A stretch of DNA of 64,000 nt from Phocaeicola massiliensis B84634 = Timone 84634 = DSM 17679 = JCM 13223 (GTDB lineage: Bacteria; Bacteroidota; Bacteroidia; Bacteroidales; Bacteroidaceae): the NCBI RefSeq assembly GCF_000382445.1, contig NZ_KB905472.1, forward strand, positions 1,634,722 to 1,698,721, written 5' to 3'. The notes under the pieces were generated by a model that had not been told where the DNA came from, ran no database searches, and worked only from the letters and a program-made list of their open reading frames with translations. Shown piece after piece: positions 1 to 8,164 of the stretch (position 1 is its first letter; each line of letters starts with the position of its first letter). Made by a program: the position numbers and the translations under genes.

Positions 1-852
1 AAAAACCGCAGTCCGGCTCCCTTTTACTTCTTTCTCATAGGCTTTTTGCGGAGTGAGGTGAATATCCTTCAACGGTATCAACTCCACAGCCCAAGTCTTA
101 TGTTTCAATGCATCGGTTTTATACTTATCAGATATCCTGAGAAAAGCATCTTCTATCTCTGCCGGATGCTTTCCGGGCATCAAACGAACATAGGTATAAA
201 CTCCATGAATGTACCAAATGTCCTGCCGTTCTTTAGGAATCGTACTGTATGAAAGTAAAAAATCGTATTTCAGATGAGAGCGAACAGGCATATCCGCTAT
301 CACACCGGTTACTTCAAAATTTTGTTGCGATGAAGACGTACTGAAAGTCAACACCTTCCCTATCGGATCTTCATCATCGAAATAACGGCTTGCCGCACTT
401 TCAGTCAATACTACCGTATTAGGACGCACCAGTTGTCCGGTCTTGTTCCCTTTGATTATCGGAAAATTGAATATCTCAAAAAAAGCAGGTTCGGTGTAAC
501 AATAATGTTCTTCGGCAAACCTTCTATCAAAATAATTCACCACTTGTTCGCGATCTTGTGCCGTCACACGAACATACTTCTCAATGCCGGCAATCTCGCG
601 CACCATTGTGGGCGCATGCCCATAAGCTGTAGTTGCCCAGTTATCTGTAAGCGTTTCGCCTTCATACAACCGACTTTCGACACGATATACACGCCCGGCA
701 TTATGGAATGAATCGTAGCTCAACTCCGACCATACATAAAGTATGATGAGTAATGCTGTTGCAATACAGACCGACAATCCTATTATATTTACCAATACCA
801 GGGATTTCTTAACCCGCTGGCTACGTATCACTTGCGAAAAGTAATTGATCAT
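1..852 (-). CDS. MacB/FtsX-family ABC transporter permease (partial, C-terminus outside window)
   Basis: The frame is open from the ATG at 852 leftward to base 1, so the first 284 residues are visible and the rest lies outside the window. After a short basic N-terminus there is one transmembrane helix at about residues 18-42, followed by a long extracytoplasmic region with the look of the MacB periplasmic core domain (for example LSYDSFHNAGRVYRVES and GVIADMPVRSHLKYDF). That layout is typical of Bacteroides FtsX-type permeases that pump substrates or lipoproteins together with an ATPase. The start lies 9 bp after the stop of the HlyD-like gene, so it is the third gene of a TolC-HlyD-permease operon. 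No ATPase gene is visible; it may lie downstream. The family is clear, the substrate unknown. Confidence 0.85.
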   Translation of the reverse strand, partial: MINYFSQVIRSQRVKKSLVLVNIIGLSVCIATALLIILYVWSELSYDSFHNAGRVYRVESRLYEGETLTDNWATTAYGHAPTMVREIAGIEKYVRVTAQDREQVVNYFDRRFAEEHYCYTEPAFFEIFNFPIIKGNKTGQLVRPNTVVLTESAASRYFDDEDPIGKVLTFSTSSSQQNFEVTGVIADMPVRSHLKYDFLLSYSTIPKERQDIWYIHGVYTYVRLMPGKHPAEIEDAFLRISDKYKTDALKHKTWAVELIPLKDIHLTPQKAYEKEVKGSRTAVF

Positions 853-861
853 ATTGCAGAC

Positions 862-2109
862 TTATTTCAATATTAATTTTTCATTATTGCCAAACAATTC
901 ATATCCGGAAACAATCACCCGGTCCCCGGGCTTCAACCCTTCGGTCACCTCATAGTACTGCGGATTTTGCCGTCCGATGCGAATGGGGTGACGAACAGCA
1001 AATTTACCACTTTCATCGACAACATACACCCATCTACCTCCGGTTGTCTGAAAAAAGCCACCGCGAGGAATCAGAACAGCCTTCACCGGATCGCCCAACT
1101 GGAGATTGACATGATAAGTCTGCCCGGCACGGATATTCTCCGGACGTCCCATAGTAAAACGAAAATCGGTACGAAACTGTCCCTCTTTCACTTCAGGATA
1201 TACTTTAGTCACTTCCAGCTTATAATTTTCACCATCACGTGTGAAATCGGCCGGCAACTCCTGAACCACCCGTTCCACATAATGTTCGTCAATTAATGCT
1301 TGTACTTTCAAGTCGGCGGTGATGATTTGCCCTATATGCTCGCCTGCCGCAATGGATTGGCCTATTTGGGCTTCAAGGTTTCCTACCTGTCCGTCTATCG
1401 GTGCTTTCACCTTAAGATTCTCCAACCGTTCACGTACCAAAGTAAGACTGCGTTTCATATTTAGAATATTCTCGTCAAGGCTGGCGATCTGCGTCAGACG
1501 AAACAGGCTGTCCTGACGGATACGTTCGTCTAAGATAAGCAATTGTTCACGGGCCGCTTCATATTCCTCAGTTGCCAACCGGTAATCTTCACGAGCTATC
1601 AGTTGTTCTTCCAGTAAACGCCTGTATTGTTCGTAACGCCGTTTCTTTGTAAGAAACTCTTTATGTATACCGATACGTTCCTGTTTCAGGGCCAGCCGTT
1701 CCTGTTCCATACTGATACGGGTATTACGGAGCTCATTTTCCTGATAAGCAAGATCAGCTTCACTTTGCATGATGCCAATGTTAAGCAACGGATTGCTTAA
1801 ACGAAGGATAGCATCTCCTTTCTTTACCATGGCCCCCTCTTCAAAGAGACGTTCCTCTACCCTTCCTCCTTCAATAGCATCCAGATAAATCATACGGTTG
1901 GGAAGTACCTGGCCTATGACACGAATATAATCATTAAACTCACCTTCCTTGATGGTAGCAATGGTTATCCGGTTCTTTTCCACTGTCATGGAAGAACTGG
2001 TATCGCGAAAGAATAAATAAAGAATTAATACTATTAATAAAACAACGCCCACCCCACCATAAATTTGTTTCGGAGTAAACCTTTTCTTATGTTCAATCTG
2101 TGTATCCAT
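862..2109 (-). CDS. HlyD-family periplasmic adaptor (membrane fusion protein)
   Basis: 415 residues. One N-terminal membrane anchor (about residues 17-36), then a short barrel/lipoyl half around 60-105 (YLDAIEGGRVEERLFEEGAMV), a long alpha-helical coiled-coil hairpin (about 110-235, rich in E, R, L and Q), the second lipoyl half (LKVKAPIDGQVGNLEAQIGQ) and a C-terminal beta-barrel and membrane-proximal region (LIPRGGFFQTTGGRWVYVVD, GLKPGDRVIVSG). This is the classical adaptor that connects an inner-membrane ABC pump to an outer-membrane TolC channel. It sits 12 bp after the TolC-like gene and 9 bp before the permease, so the three are very likely co-transcribed from the sigma-54-type promoter at 3446-3461. 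The transported substrate cannot be read from the sequence. Confidence 0.9.
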   Translation of the reverse strand: MDTQIEHKKRFTPKQIYGGVGVVLLIVLILYLFFRDTSSSMTVEKNRITIATIKEGEFNDYIRVIGQVLPNRMIYLDAIEGGRVEERLFEEGAMVKKGDAILRLSNPLLNIGIMQSEADLAYQENELRNTRISMEQERLALKQERIGIHKEFLTKKRRYEQYRRLLEEQLIAREDYRLATEEYEAAREQLLILDERIRQDSLFRLTQIASLDENILNMKRSLTLVRERLENLKVKAPIDGQVGNLEAQIGQSIAAGEHIGQIITADLKVQALIDEHYVERVVQELPADFTRDGENYKLEVTKVYPEVKEGQFRTDFRFTMGRPENIRAGQTYHVNLQLGDPVKAVLIPRGGFFQTTGGRWVYVVDESGKFAVRHPIRIGRQNPQYYEVTEGLKPGDRVIVSGYELFGNNEKLILK

Positions 2110-2121
2110 ATATTATTTTTA

Positions 2122-3417
2122 TTAAAAACTGCCAGTCCGATAATAATCAGCCAAACGCAAAGCCAACTCATACTGCAACCTTGTCCGCACCTGTTCTGCC
2201 TTTGCCGAAAGCAAACGATTGCGTGACTCCATCAACTGGAAGACTGAAACAAGTCCCTCCTCCCATTTACGTTCCGTCTCTTTCAAGACTTGTGTTTCAG
2301 CCTGTACTTGCAGCATAGCCTGCCGATGCTCTTCCCATCCTGCGTACAACGATAAAGTGACTTGCTCCGTCTCAATACGCAAGTTGTTGTTTTTTGCTTC
2401 AATGCGATTACGCACACGCGCTACGTTCAATTTTTTCTTTCTTAAAGAAGCATAACGATCCAAACCGGTAAATAGTGGGAACGAAACTCCTACGCCAATA
2501 TATTTATTCCAATGGTCACGTATCTGGTGTAAAGAGAATAAAGAATTATAAAAGTCAGACCCCCACGAAAAACGGGCATAAATAGTAGGACTAAACTGTC
2601 CGGAAGCAATAGCCAACTCCTTACGCGCAATCCGTTCCCACATTTCCATTTTCTTATAATCCGGCAAGACACGTGTAGATTGCCAATAAAGTTCATCGGC
2701 ATTCGTAACAGGCAATGCCAACACACTATCTTCATCCGCACACACAACAGCCAATTCCGCGGATGATTTCATCCCTATCAATTCTTTTAAATAGAGAAGC
2801 GACATCTTCCGGTTCTTTGCATACGAACTATAACGGAACACATCTCCCTGATGACGCGCTTTCACTTCCTGAAGATCAGAAGCAGACCGCAAGCCTAATG
2901 TCAAAAACGTCTCGGTCTGCTTTAAATAACGTTTGCCCAAAAGCAACTGCTCTTCGGCCAACTGCAAAAGTTTTTCATCCAATACCACCTTATAATAAGC
3001 CTCGACTACTTGGTAAGCCAACTCATTCTGTTTTGCCAGACGGCTCCACTCCTTTTCCTTTTGCACCAAACGGGTAAAGCGCAAACGGTTGATCCGAGTA
3101 AATCCTTCAAATAAGGAAAGGGTAACATCCATGCCCACTGTTCCCTGATTGTAAGAGTCAGAAGTATACCCGTTAGTGCCGGGATCAATAGAACGGCCTA
3201 TATGCCTGCCCACTTCTGCCTGTACAGATACGCTAGGCATAAACTTTCCCATAGCTGCCACATAATCAGTATGGGCTTCTTGCACTTCTATCTGTGTGTT
3301 TTTAAATTCGAGATTATGTTTCCAAGCATAATGTATACAATCGTCCAGCGTGGTCTGCCCATCTAGAGGCAAAACCAACCCTAACAATACACACACAATT
3401 ATCATTTTATTTTTCAT
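2122..3417 (-). CDS. TolC-family outer membrane efflux protein
   Basis: 431 residues from the ATG at 3417. The frame is open upstream to 3489, but the start at 3417 gives a good signal peptide (MKNKMIIVCVLLGLVLPLDG) and lies about 19 nt past the predicted sigma-54 transcription start, which would fall inside the longer frame. The mature protein shows the two repeated outer-membrane-factor halves: TTLDDCIHYAWKHNLEFKN at the N-terminus, then long amphipathic helices, a second half beginning near ELAIASGQFSPTIYARFSWG, and a C-terminal helix pair ending YELALRLADYYRTGSF. It is expected to form the trimeric channel through which the HlyD/permease pair exports its substrate. It is the first gene of the leftward operon. 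Confidence 0.88.
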   Translation of the reverse strand: MKNKMIIVCVLLGLVLPLDGQTTLDDCIHYAWKHNLEFKNTQIEVQEAHTDYVAAMGKFMPSVSVQAEVGRHIGRSIDPGTNGYTSDSYNQGTVGMDVTLSLFEGFTRINRLRFTRLVQKEKEWSRLAKQNELAYQVVEAYYKVVLDEKLLQLAEEQLLLGKRYLKQTETFLTLGLRSASDLQEVKARHQGDVFRYSSYAKNRKMSLLYLKELIGMKSSAELAVVCADEDSVLALPVTNADELYWQSTRVLPDYKKMEMWERIARKELAIASGQFSPTIYARFSWGSDFYNSLFSLHQIRDHWNKYIGVGVSFPLFTGLDRYASLRKKKLNVARVRNRIEAKNNNLRIETEQVTLSLYAGWEEHRQAMLQVQAETQVLKETERKWEEGLVSVFQLMESRNRLLSAKAEQVRTRLQYELALRLADYYRTGSF

Positions 3418-3445
3418 ACTTTTTTTACTTTGACGGATAAAGTAA

Positions 3446-3461
3446 AGCAAATGGCATGCCA
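3446..3461 (-). promoter_or_regulatory. Sigma-54 (-24/-12) promoter of the TolC-HlyD-permease operon
   Basis: On the minus strand the sequence TGGCATGCCATTTGCT matches the sigma-54 consensus TGGCACG-N4-TTGCW at all but one position, with exactly 10 nt between the GG and GC dinucleotides. Transcription would begin near 3436, about 19 nt before the ATG at 3417. The divergent neighbour encodes an NtrC-type sigma-54 activator, which makes a chance match unlikely. Confidence 0.8.
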
Positions 3462-3516
3462 TAAGCATCAAACTATTAATTATCAACAATATATAAATTT
3501 AGAATTACCAAATACT

Positions 3517-3554
3517 GTCCATTTCTTAGACGCTGTTGCGTCCAACTCATAGAC
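3517..3554. promoter_or_regulatory. Two 15-bp palindromic sites, candidate activator-binding (enhancer) elements
   Basis: GTCCATTTCTTAGAC (3517-3531) and GTCCAACTCATAGAC (3540-3554) share the pattern GTCCA-N5-TAGAC, an imperfect palindrome. Their starts are 23 bp apart, about two helical turns. They lie roughly 55-110 bp upstream of the sigma-54 promoter at 3446-3461, the usual position for NtrC-family enhancer sites. Binding by the neighbouring regulator is inferred. Confidence 0.65.
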
Positions 3555-3686
3555 ACTCCCACTCCTATAAAAAGAATAAAAATCGATCACGAGCAGACTT
3601 TTACCATGTATTTTAGGTTATAGACACCGACGCTTCACTATAAAACTGAATTTAGAGGAGAAACTATTAAATTATCTTCCAAAAAC

Positions 3687-3701
3687 GTCCAATTATTAGA
3701 C
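3687..3701. promoter_or_regulatory. Third copy of the 15-bp palindrome, upstream of the regulator gene
   Basis: GTCCAATTATTAGAC is the best palindrome of the three GTCCA-N5-TAGAC copies. It ends 6 bp before the -33 element of the regulator's own promoter, so it could serve autoregulation as well as long-range activation of the exporter operon. Confidence 0.6.
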
Positions 3702-3707
3702 ACCTCA

Positions 3708-3739
3708 TTTGGAGGAACAAGCAAAAGCAAATATCTTTA
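3708..3739 (+). promoter_or_regulatory. Bacteroides-type promoter of the NtrC-type regulator gene
   Basis: TTTG (3708-3711), 20 nt spacer, TATCTTTA (3732-3739) fits the Bacteroides housekeeping pattern TTTG-N19-21-TAnnTTTG except for the last base. Transcription would start near 3746, which excludes the TTG codon at 3709 as translation start and supports the ATG pair at 3757/3760. Confidence 0.6.
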
Positions 3740-3756
3740 TCCCCGAAAGCAAATTA

Positions 3757-5094
3757 ATGATGGAAAAAGGAACTATTTTAATTGTAGACGATAACAAAGG
3801 AGTACTGGCATCACTGGAACTGTTATTGGAAACAGAATTCAGCGAAATTAAAACAGCCGGTAATCCTAACCAAATCATATCCATACTCAATACTTCACCG
3901 ATAGACGTCATCATTCTCGACATGAACTTTTCTGCCGGCATCAATAATGGCAACGAAGGCTTGTATTGGCTTAAACGCATCCGAGAAATCGCTCCCACCC
4001 TTCCCGTCGTGATGCTCACTGCCTACGGGGACGTGGAATTGGCCGTCAAAGCACTGAAAAATGAAGCTACCGACTTTTTACTGAAACCATGGGATAATCA
4101 AACCCTTGTGCACAAGATAAAAGAAGCATTCGGCAACGGAAAGAAAAACAAAGTACCTTCCCCTATCCTAGGTCATAAGCCGCAAATGATTGTCGGTCAG
4201 TCGCCCGCCATGCAACAACTCATGAAAATGGTCATCAAGGTAGCACGCACCGATGCCAATATTCTTATCACCGGCGAAAACGGAACCGGAAAAGAAATGC
4301 TGGCACGCGAAATCCACCACCTTTCTCCTCGCCGGAAACAAGAAATGGTAACAGTCAACATGGGAGCCATCAGTGAGTCGCTGTTTGAAAGTGAACTTTT
4401 CGGGCACGAACGAGGGGCTTTTACCGATGCTTACGAAAGCCGCCCCGGAAAATTCGAAGCAGCTTCGGGAAGTACCCTCTTTATGGACGAAATCGGTAAC
4501 CTGCCTTTGGGAATGCAAGCAAAACTGTTAACGGCATTGCAGAATAGGAATATCACACGGATAGGTAGCAACAAAGTTATCCCCGTAGACATACGACTGA
4601 TTTCGGCTACCAACCTCAATATTCAGGAAAGAATAGAATCCGGTCGTTTCCGTGAAGATTTATTATACAGACTGAATACCATCCATTTAGAACTTCCCCC
4701 TTTACGGGAACGCGGAGATGATATACTTTTATTCATAGATTACTTTATTCGCCGCTATGCCAACAAATACGGACGGAAAGACATTTTTTTGCATGAAAAC
4801 GCATTAGAAAAGCTCCGTTCCTACCATTGGCCCGGCAATATCCGCGAACTGCAACATTCCATTGAAAAAGCTATTATTCTATGTGAAGGAAACGTAATCC
4901 GCCCCAAAGATATTTTTGTGAAACAGACATGGAGCCCTCAACTATCTACAGTAGTCCCCAACTTGGAAGAAGTGGAACGCCAAGCCATTGAAACGGCTAT
5001 CCGGCAAAATGACGGTAACCTGACCGCAACAGCCGAACAATTGGGCATCAGCCGCCAGACACTCTACAATAAAATTAAACGATTCAAACTCTGA
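3757..5094 (+). CDS. NtrC-family sigma-54-dependent response regulator
   Basis: 445 residues from the ATG at 3757 (3760 is equally possible). An N-terminal receiver domain has the acidic pair DD near residues 11-12 and the phospho-acceptor Asp at about residue 55 (VIILDMNF). The central AAA+ domain has Walker A GENGTGKE (about 173), the loop that contacts sigma-54 written GAFTDA (about 220) instead of GAFTGA, Walker B TLFMDEIGN and the arginine-finger region REDLLYRLN. A Fis-type helix-turn-helix closes the protein (AATAEQLGISRQTLYNKIKR-like). It activates sigma-54 RNA polymerase when phosphorylated. The kinase gene follows after 6 bp; the divergent exporter operon, with a sigma-54 promoter and palindromic sites, is the likely target. 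Confidence 0.92.
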   Translation: MMEKGTILIVDDNKGVLASLELLLETEFSEIKTAGNPNQIISILNTSPIDVIILDMNFSAGINNGNEGLYWLKRIREIAPTLPVVMLTAYGDVELAVKALKNEATDFLLKPWDNQTLVHKIKEAFGNGKKNKVPSPILGHKPQMIVGQSPAMQQLMKMVIKVARTDANILITGENGTGKEMLAREIHHLSPRRKQEMVTVNMGAISESLFESELFGHERGAFTDAYESRPGKFEAASGSTLFMDEIGNLPLGMQAKLLTALQNRNITRIGSNKVIPVDIRLISATNLNIQERIESGRFREDLLYRLNTIHLELPPLRERGDDILLFIDYFIRRYANKYGRKDIFLHENALEKLRSYHWPGNIRELQHSIEKAIILCEGNVIRPKDIFVKQTWSPQLSTVVPNLEEVERQAIETAIRQNDGNLTATAEQLGISRQTLYNKIKRFKL

Positions 5095-5100
5095 TATAGT

Positions 5101-6411
5101 ATGTTCTTCAGCCGTCATCTCTATATCGTCATCCTCTGTTATGTCCTTTTGATTTTGGGTGTAGCCGGAACCGGGCTGGTATTGATCGTCACTCACACCG
5201 GGATTATTATAGGATGTTTGATAATAATAATTTCCTTCTTCATAACCGGAGCCCTCGTAAAACGGCTAAACAAATCCAATGCCAAACTCAAGCTCTTCTT
5301 CGATGCCATAGAAGACAAAGAAAACATGATACAGTTCAATGAATATTCCGGAGATAGGGAAATGAATGCGCTCAGTCGTTCTCTCAACCGTATAAACGAA
5401 TTGCTTGCCACTGCCAAATCCGACAGCCAAAAACAGGAAAAATTTTATTATTCTTTACTGGAAGAAATACCAAGCGGTATCATTGCATGGAACTCCGAAG
5501 GAAAAATCATACTGGCAAACAGCACGGCACTTTCACTTTTAGGATTCGAACAACTGGTTTTTGTCCGACAACTAAAACAACTTTATCCCGAAATAAGAGA
5601 TTTCCTTCAACAAAATACGGTACAAAAATCGACTGTCATACATTCCATTGGCAAACGGCAGCTTTCACTCTCTCTAAACTATATGAAACTGGAACCGGAA
5701 ACAATAACCCTGCTTGCCATCAAAGACATCAGCAATGAGTTGAGCGAAAAAGAAAGTGAATCATGGAGTAAACTGACGCGTGTGCTCACTCATGAAATCA
5801 TGAATACCATAGCTCCCATCGTATCACTGGCACAAACACTTTCTGCCCGTCCCCAAACCGATGAAAAAGTAACACGCGGTCTGAATGTAATACGTGAGCA
5901 AAGTGAACGGTTGATGGAATTTACAGCATCTTACCGCCATCTTTCTTACCTGCCCGATCCGATAAAAAAAACATTCTCGCTGACAACAGCACTCCACAAC
6001 CTGGAGATACTCTTACAATCGGACTTCGAGACAGCGCACATCCGGTTCACCCTGCACAGCATCCCAAACGACATAACAGTTGAAGGAGACGAGAAACAAC
6101 TCTCACAAGTTTTCCTGAACCTTCTTAAGAACAGCATCCAAGCTTTAGAAGGAAAAATCGGAGGAAAAATAGAAATCAACCTCACCCGATGCGAAAAATT
6201 ACGCATTTATATAACGGACAACGGAAAAGGAATCCCTCCCGAACTACAAGAGAAAATCTTTGTACCTTTCTTCACCACAAAAACAGAAGGAATGGGAATC
6301 GGCCTCAGTCTGTGTCAACAAATCATAAAAAAACACGGAGGCAATTTCTATTTACAGGAAAGCCAAAAAGGGAAAACGGTTTTTGTCATAGAATGGCCGG
6401 AAACTCCCTGA
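5101..6411 (+). CDS. NtrB/PAS-type sensor histidine kinase, partner of the sigma-54 regulator
   Basis: 436 residues. Two adjacent N-terminal membrane helices (about 7-29 and 33-52) with almost no periplasmic loop suggest that it senses a membrane or cytoplasmic signal. A PAS-like domain follows (about 115-215, [19 protein letters not shown]), then the phosphorylation helix with His at about residue 231 ([13 protein letters not shown], the NtrB-like HExxN form), and a HATPase domain with N-box ([12 protein letters not shown]), G1 (ITDNGKGIP), F-box and G2 ([13 protein letters not shown]). It is co-transcribed with the regulator. The ligand is unknown. Confidence 0.9.
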   Translation: MFFSRHLYIVILCYVLLILGVAGTGLVLIVTHTGIIIGCLIIIISFFITGALVKRLNKSNAKLKLFFDAIEDKENMIQFNEYSGDREMNALSRSLNRINELLATAKSDSQKQEKFYYSLLEEIPSGIIAWNSEGKIILANSTALSLLGFEQLVFVRQLKQLYPEIRDFLQQNTVQKSTVIHSIGKRQLSLSLNYMKLEPETITLLAIKDISNELSEKESESWSKLTRVLTHEIMNTIAPIVSLAQTLSARPQTDEKVTRGLNVIREQSERLMEFTASYRHLSYLPDPIKKTFSLTTALHNLEILLQSDFETAHIRFTLHSIPNDITVEGDEKQLSQVFLNLLKNSIQALEGKIGGKIEINLTRCEKLRIYITDNGKGIPPELQEKIFVPFFTTKTEGMGIGLSLCQQIIKKHGGNFYLQESQKGKTVFVIEWPETP

Positions 6412-6464
6412 GTACAGATTTCCACAATATCATTGAATACCACTTCCTCCGACAATAATATTCA

Positions 6465-6506
6465 TTTTTGTATGGGCAGGCATTATATACCTGCTCATAC
6501 AAAAAA
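6465..6506. terminator. Bidirectional hairpin terminator between convergent genes
   Basis: A 16-bp stem (TTTTTGTATGGGCAGG against CCTGCTCATACAAAAA, one G-U pair) with a short loop, flanked by A and T runs. It lies between the kinase stop (6411) and the stop of the leftward gene (6508) and can serve both directions. Confidence 0.8.
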
Positions 6507-6507
6507 C

Positions 6508-8040
6508 TTATTTTTTTACCCTCAGCTCATATAAGTCATGACGGCGATCGCGCAAATTGCGCACACTACCATAAGTATGCAATTCGTTAAGCAAGTCCAA
6601 ATCCACATCTGAAACAAGGATCATTTCCGTATTCGGAGTAGCTTCTGCACGTTTACCATCTGTGGGGAAAGCGAAGTCACAAGGAGTAAATACCCCCGAC
6701 TGTGCATACTGAATATCCATATTATGCACACGCGGCAAGTTACCTACACTCCCTGCAATAGCGACAAAACATTCATTCTCAATAGCACGGGCCTGTGCAC
6801 AAACACGCACACGCGAATATCCGTTTTGTGTATCCGTAAGAAAAGGCACAAATAGAATCTGCATACCCTGGTCTGCCATAATGCGCGACAGTTCGGGGAA
6901 TTCAACATCATAGCAAATCAAAATACCAATCTTGGCACAATCGGTATCAAAAGTCTGCACCATCTTACCTCCCGACAGTCCCCAACTCTTTATCTCGTCC
7001 GGAGTGACATGTACTTTTTCATACATTTCATAAGTACCGTCACGACGGACAAGGAATCCCACATTATACAGTCCGCCATCTTCCTTTACATAGGGCATAC
7101 TTCCGGTTATGATATTAATATTATAACTGATTGCCAGGTTGATAAAACGATCACGCACCTCTTCCGTATATTGCGCCAGCCCGCGGATGCTCTGTGCTTC
7201 ACCTAAATGGTTGAATTTAGCCATTAACGGTGCATTAAAATATTCGGGGAAAAGTACAAAATCACTTTTATAATCAGATACGGCATCAACAAAAAATTCC
7301 ACTTGCTCGAACACATCATCCAATGTCTTGTAGGGACGCATCTGCCATTGCACCAATCCGACACGAACAGTTGTCTTTTTATCTACATAATCCTGTGTAG
7401 GAGGCTGATAATAAATATTATCCCATTGCAACAACGTGGCGCAATGCTTAGATTCCTCATCATTAGGAAGATAATTCTTCATGACACGTCTGACGTGAAA
7501 GTCATTAGACAACTGGAAAGTCAGTACCGGATCATAAATCTCACGCGAACGAACCTTGTCAAGATATTCCTTCGGCCGCATCGTATCGGCATATTTATGG
7601 TAATTGGGAATACGTCCGCCAAACATTATCGCCTTCAGGTTTAATTTCTCGCAAAGCTCTTTGCGGTATTCATACATACGGCGTGCCAAACGCAATCCGC
7701 GATAATCCGGATGAATGAAAACTTCAATGCCATACAATATATTCCCATTCGGATTATGAGTGCAGAAAGTTTCATTTCCTGTTACTTTGGCATAAGTATG
7801 ATCTCCTTTCACCATGTCATAATCGACAATAATGGAAAGAGCGCATCCCACGATTTTCTCATCTACTACCGTTACTACTTGCCCCTCAGGAAAAATCCTG
7901 ATCAGCGTTTCAATTTGTTCATGTGTCCAGAAAACATCTTTATCGGCATATACTCGTTTAAACGATTGCGATAACTGGGCATAATCTTCGATCTGTAAAT
8001 TTCGGACCTCTACTTTATTTATTTTGTGCATCGGTTCCAT
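6508..8040 (-). CDS. GNAT acetyltransferase-nitrilase fusion protein
   Basis: 510 residues, two enzymes in one chain. Residues about 10-175 form a GNAT N-acetyltransferase domain (GIEVFIHPDYRGLRLARRMY carries the acetyl-CoA loop, RGLRLA replacing the usual Q/RxxGxG/A). Residues about 225-500 form a carbon-nitrogen hydrolase (nitrilase superfamily) with the catalytic Glu266 (LFPEYF), Lys342 (YEKVHVTP) and Cys376 (ILICYDVEFPE). Fusions of this type are widespread in Bacteroidetes, but the substrate is not established; amide hydrolysis combined with acetyl transfer is the likely chemistry. It is a single-gene unit: hairpin terminator downstream, own promoter at 8073-8080. The ATG at 8031 is an alternative start. 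Confidence 0.9.
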   Translation of the reverse strand: MEPMHKINKVEVRNLQIEDYAQLSQSFKRVYADKDVFWTHEQIETLIRIFPEGQVVTVVDEKIVGCALSIIVDYDMVKGDHTYAKVTGNETFCTHNPNGNILYGIEVFIHPDYRGLRLARRMYEYRKELCEKLNLKAIMFGGRIPNYHKYADTMRPKEYLDKVRSREIYDPVLTFQLSNDFHVRRVMKNYLPNDEESKHCATLLQWDNIYYQPPTQDYVDKKTTVRVGLVQWQMRPYKTLDDVFEQVEFFVDAVSDYKSDFVLFPEYFNAPLMAKFNHLGEAQSIRGLAQYTEEVRDRFINLAISYNINIITGSMPYVKEDGGLYNVGFLVRRDGTYEMYEKVHVTPDEIKSWGLSGGKMVQTFDTDCAKIGILICYDVEFPELSRIMADQGMQILFVPFLTDTQNGYSRVRVCAQARAIENECFVAIAGSVGNLPRVHNMDIQYAQSGVFTPCDFAFPTDGKRAEATPNTEMILVSDVDLDLLNELHTYGSVRNLRDRRHDLYELRVKK

Positions 8041-8072
8041 AACATTTCTTTTTATACCTTAAAATTGGAGAG

Positions 8073-8080
8073 CAAAGTTA
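8073..8080 (-). promoter_or_regulatory. -7 element of the GNAT-nitrilase gene promoter
   Basis: TAACTTTG on the minus strand fits TAnnTTTG, 32 bp before the start codon at 8040. No clear TTTG -33 element was found at the right distance. Confidence 0.5.
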
Positions 8081-8133
8081 TAAACAAAAAGACAAAAAAT
8101 AGAAAACAAATAGCTTTTATTTAGATTTTTACT

Positions 8134-8141
8134 TAAATTTG
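8134..8141 (+). promoter_or_regulatory. -7 element of the LruC-type lipoprotein gene promoter
   Basis: TAAATTTG fits TAnnTTTG and stands 23 bp before the start codon at 8165. No convincing -33 element. Confidence 0.45.
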
Positions 8142-8164
8142 CCAACATCTATAATAATAAATAT

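Noticed and set aside
3709..3756. TTG-initiated N-terminal extension of the sigma-54 regulator
   Set aside because: The TTG is part of the -33 promoter element and lies upstream of the predicted transcription start; the receiver domain begins right after ATG 3757/3760.
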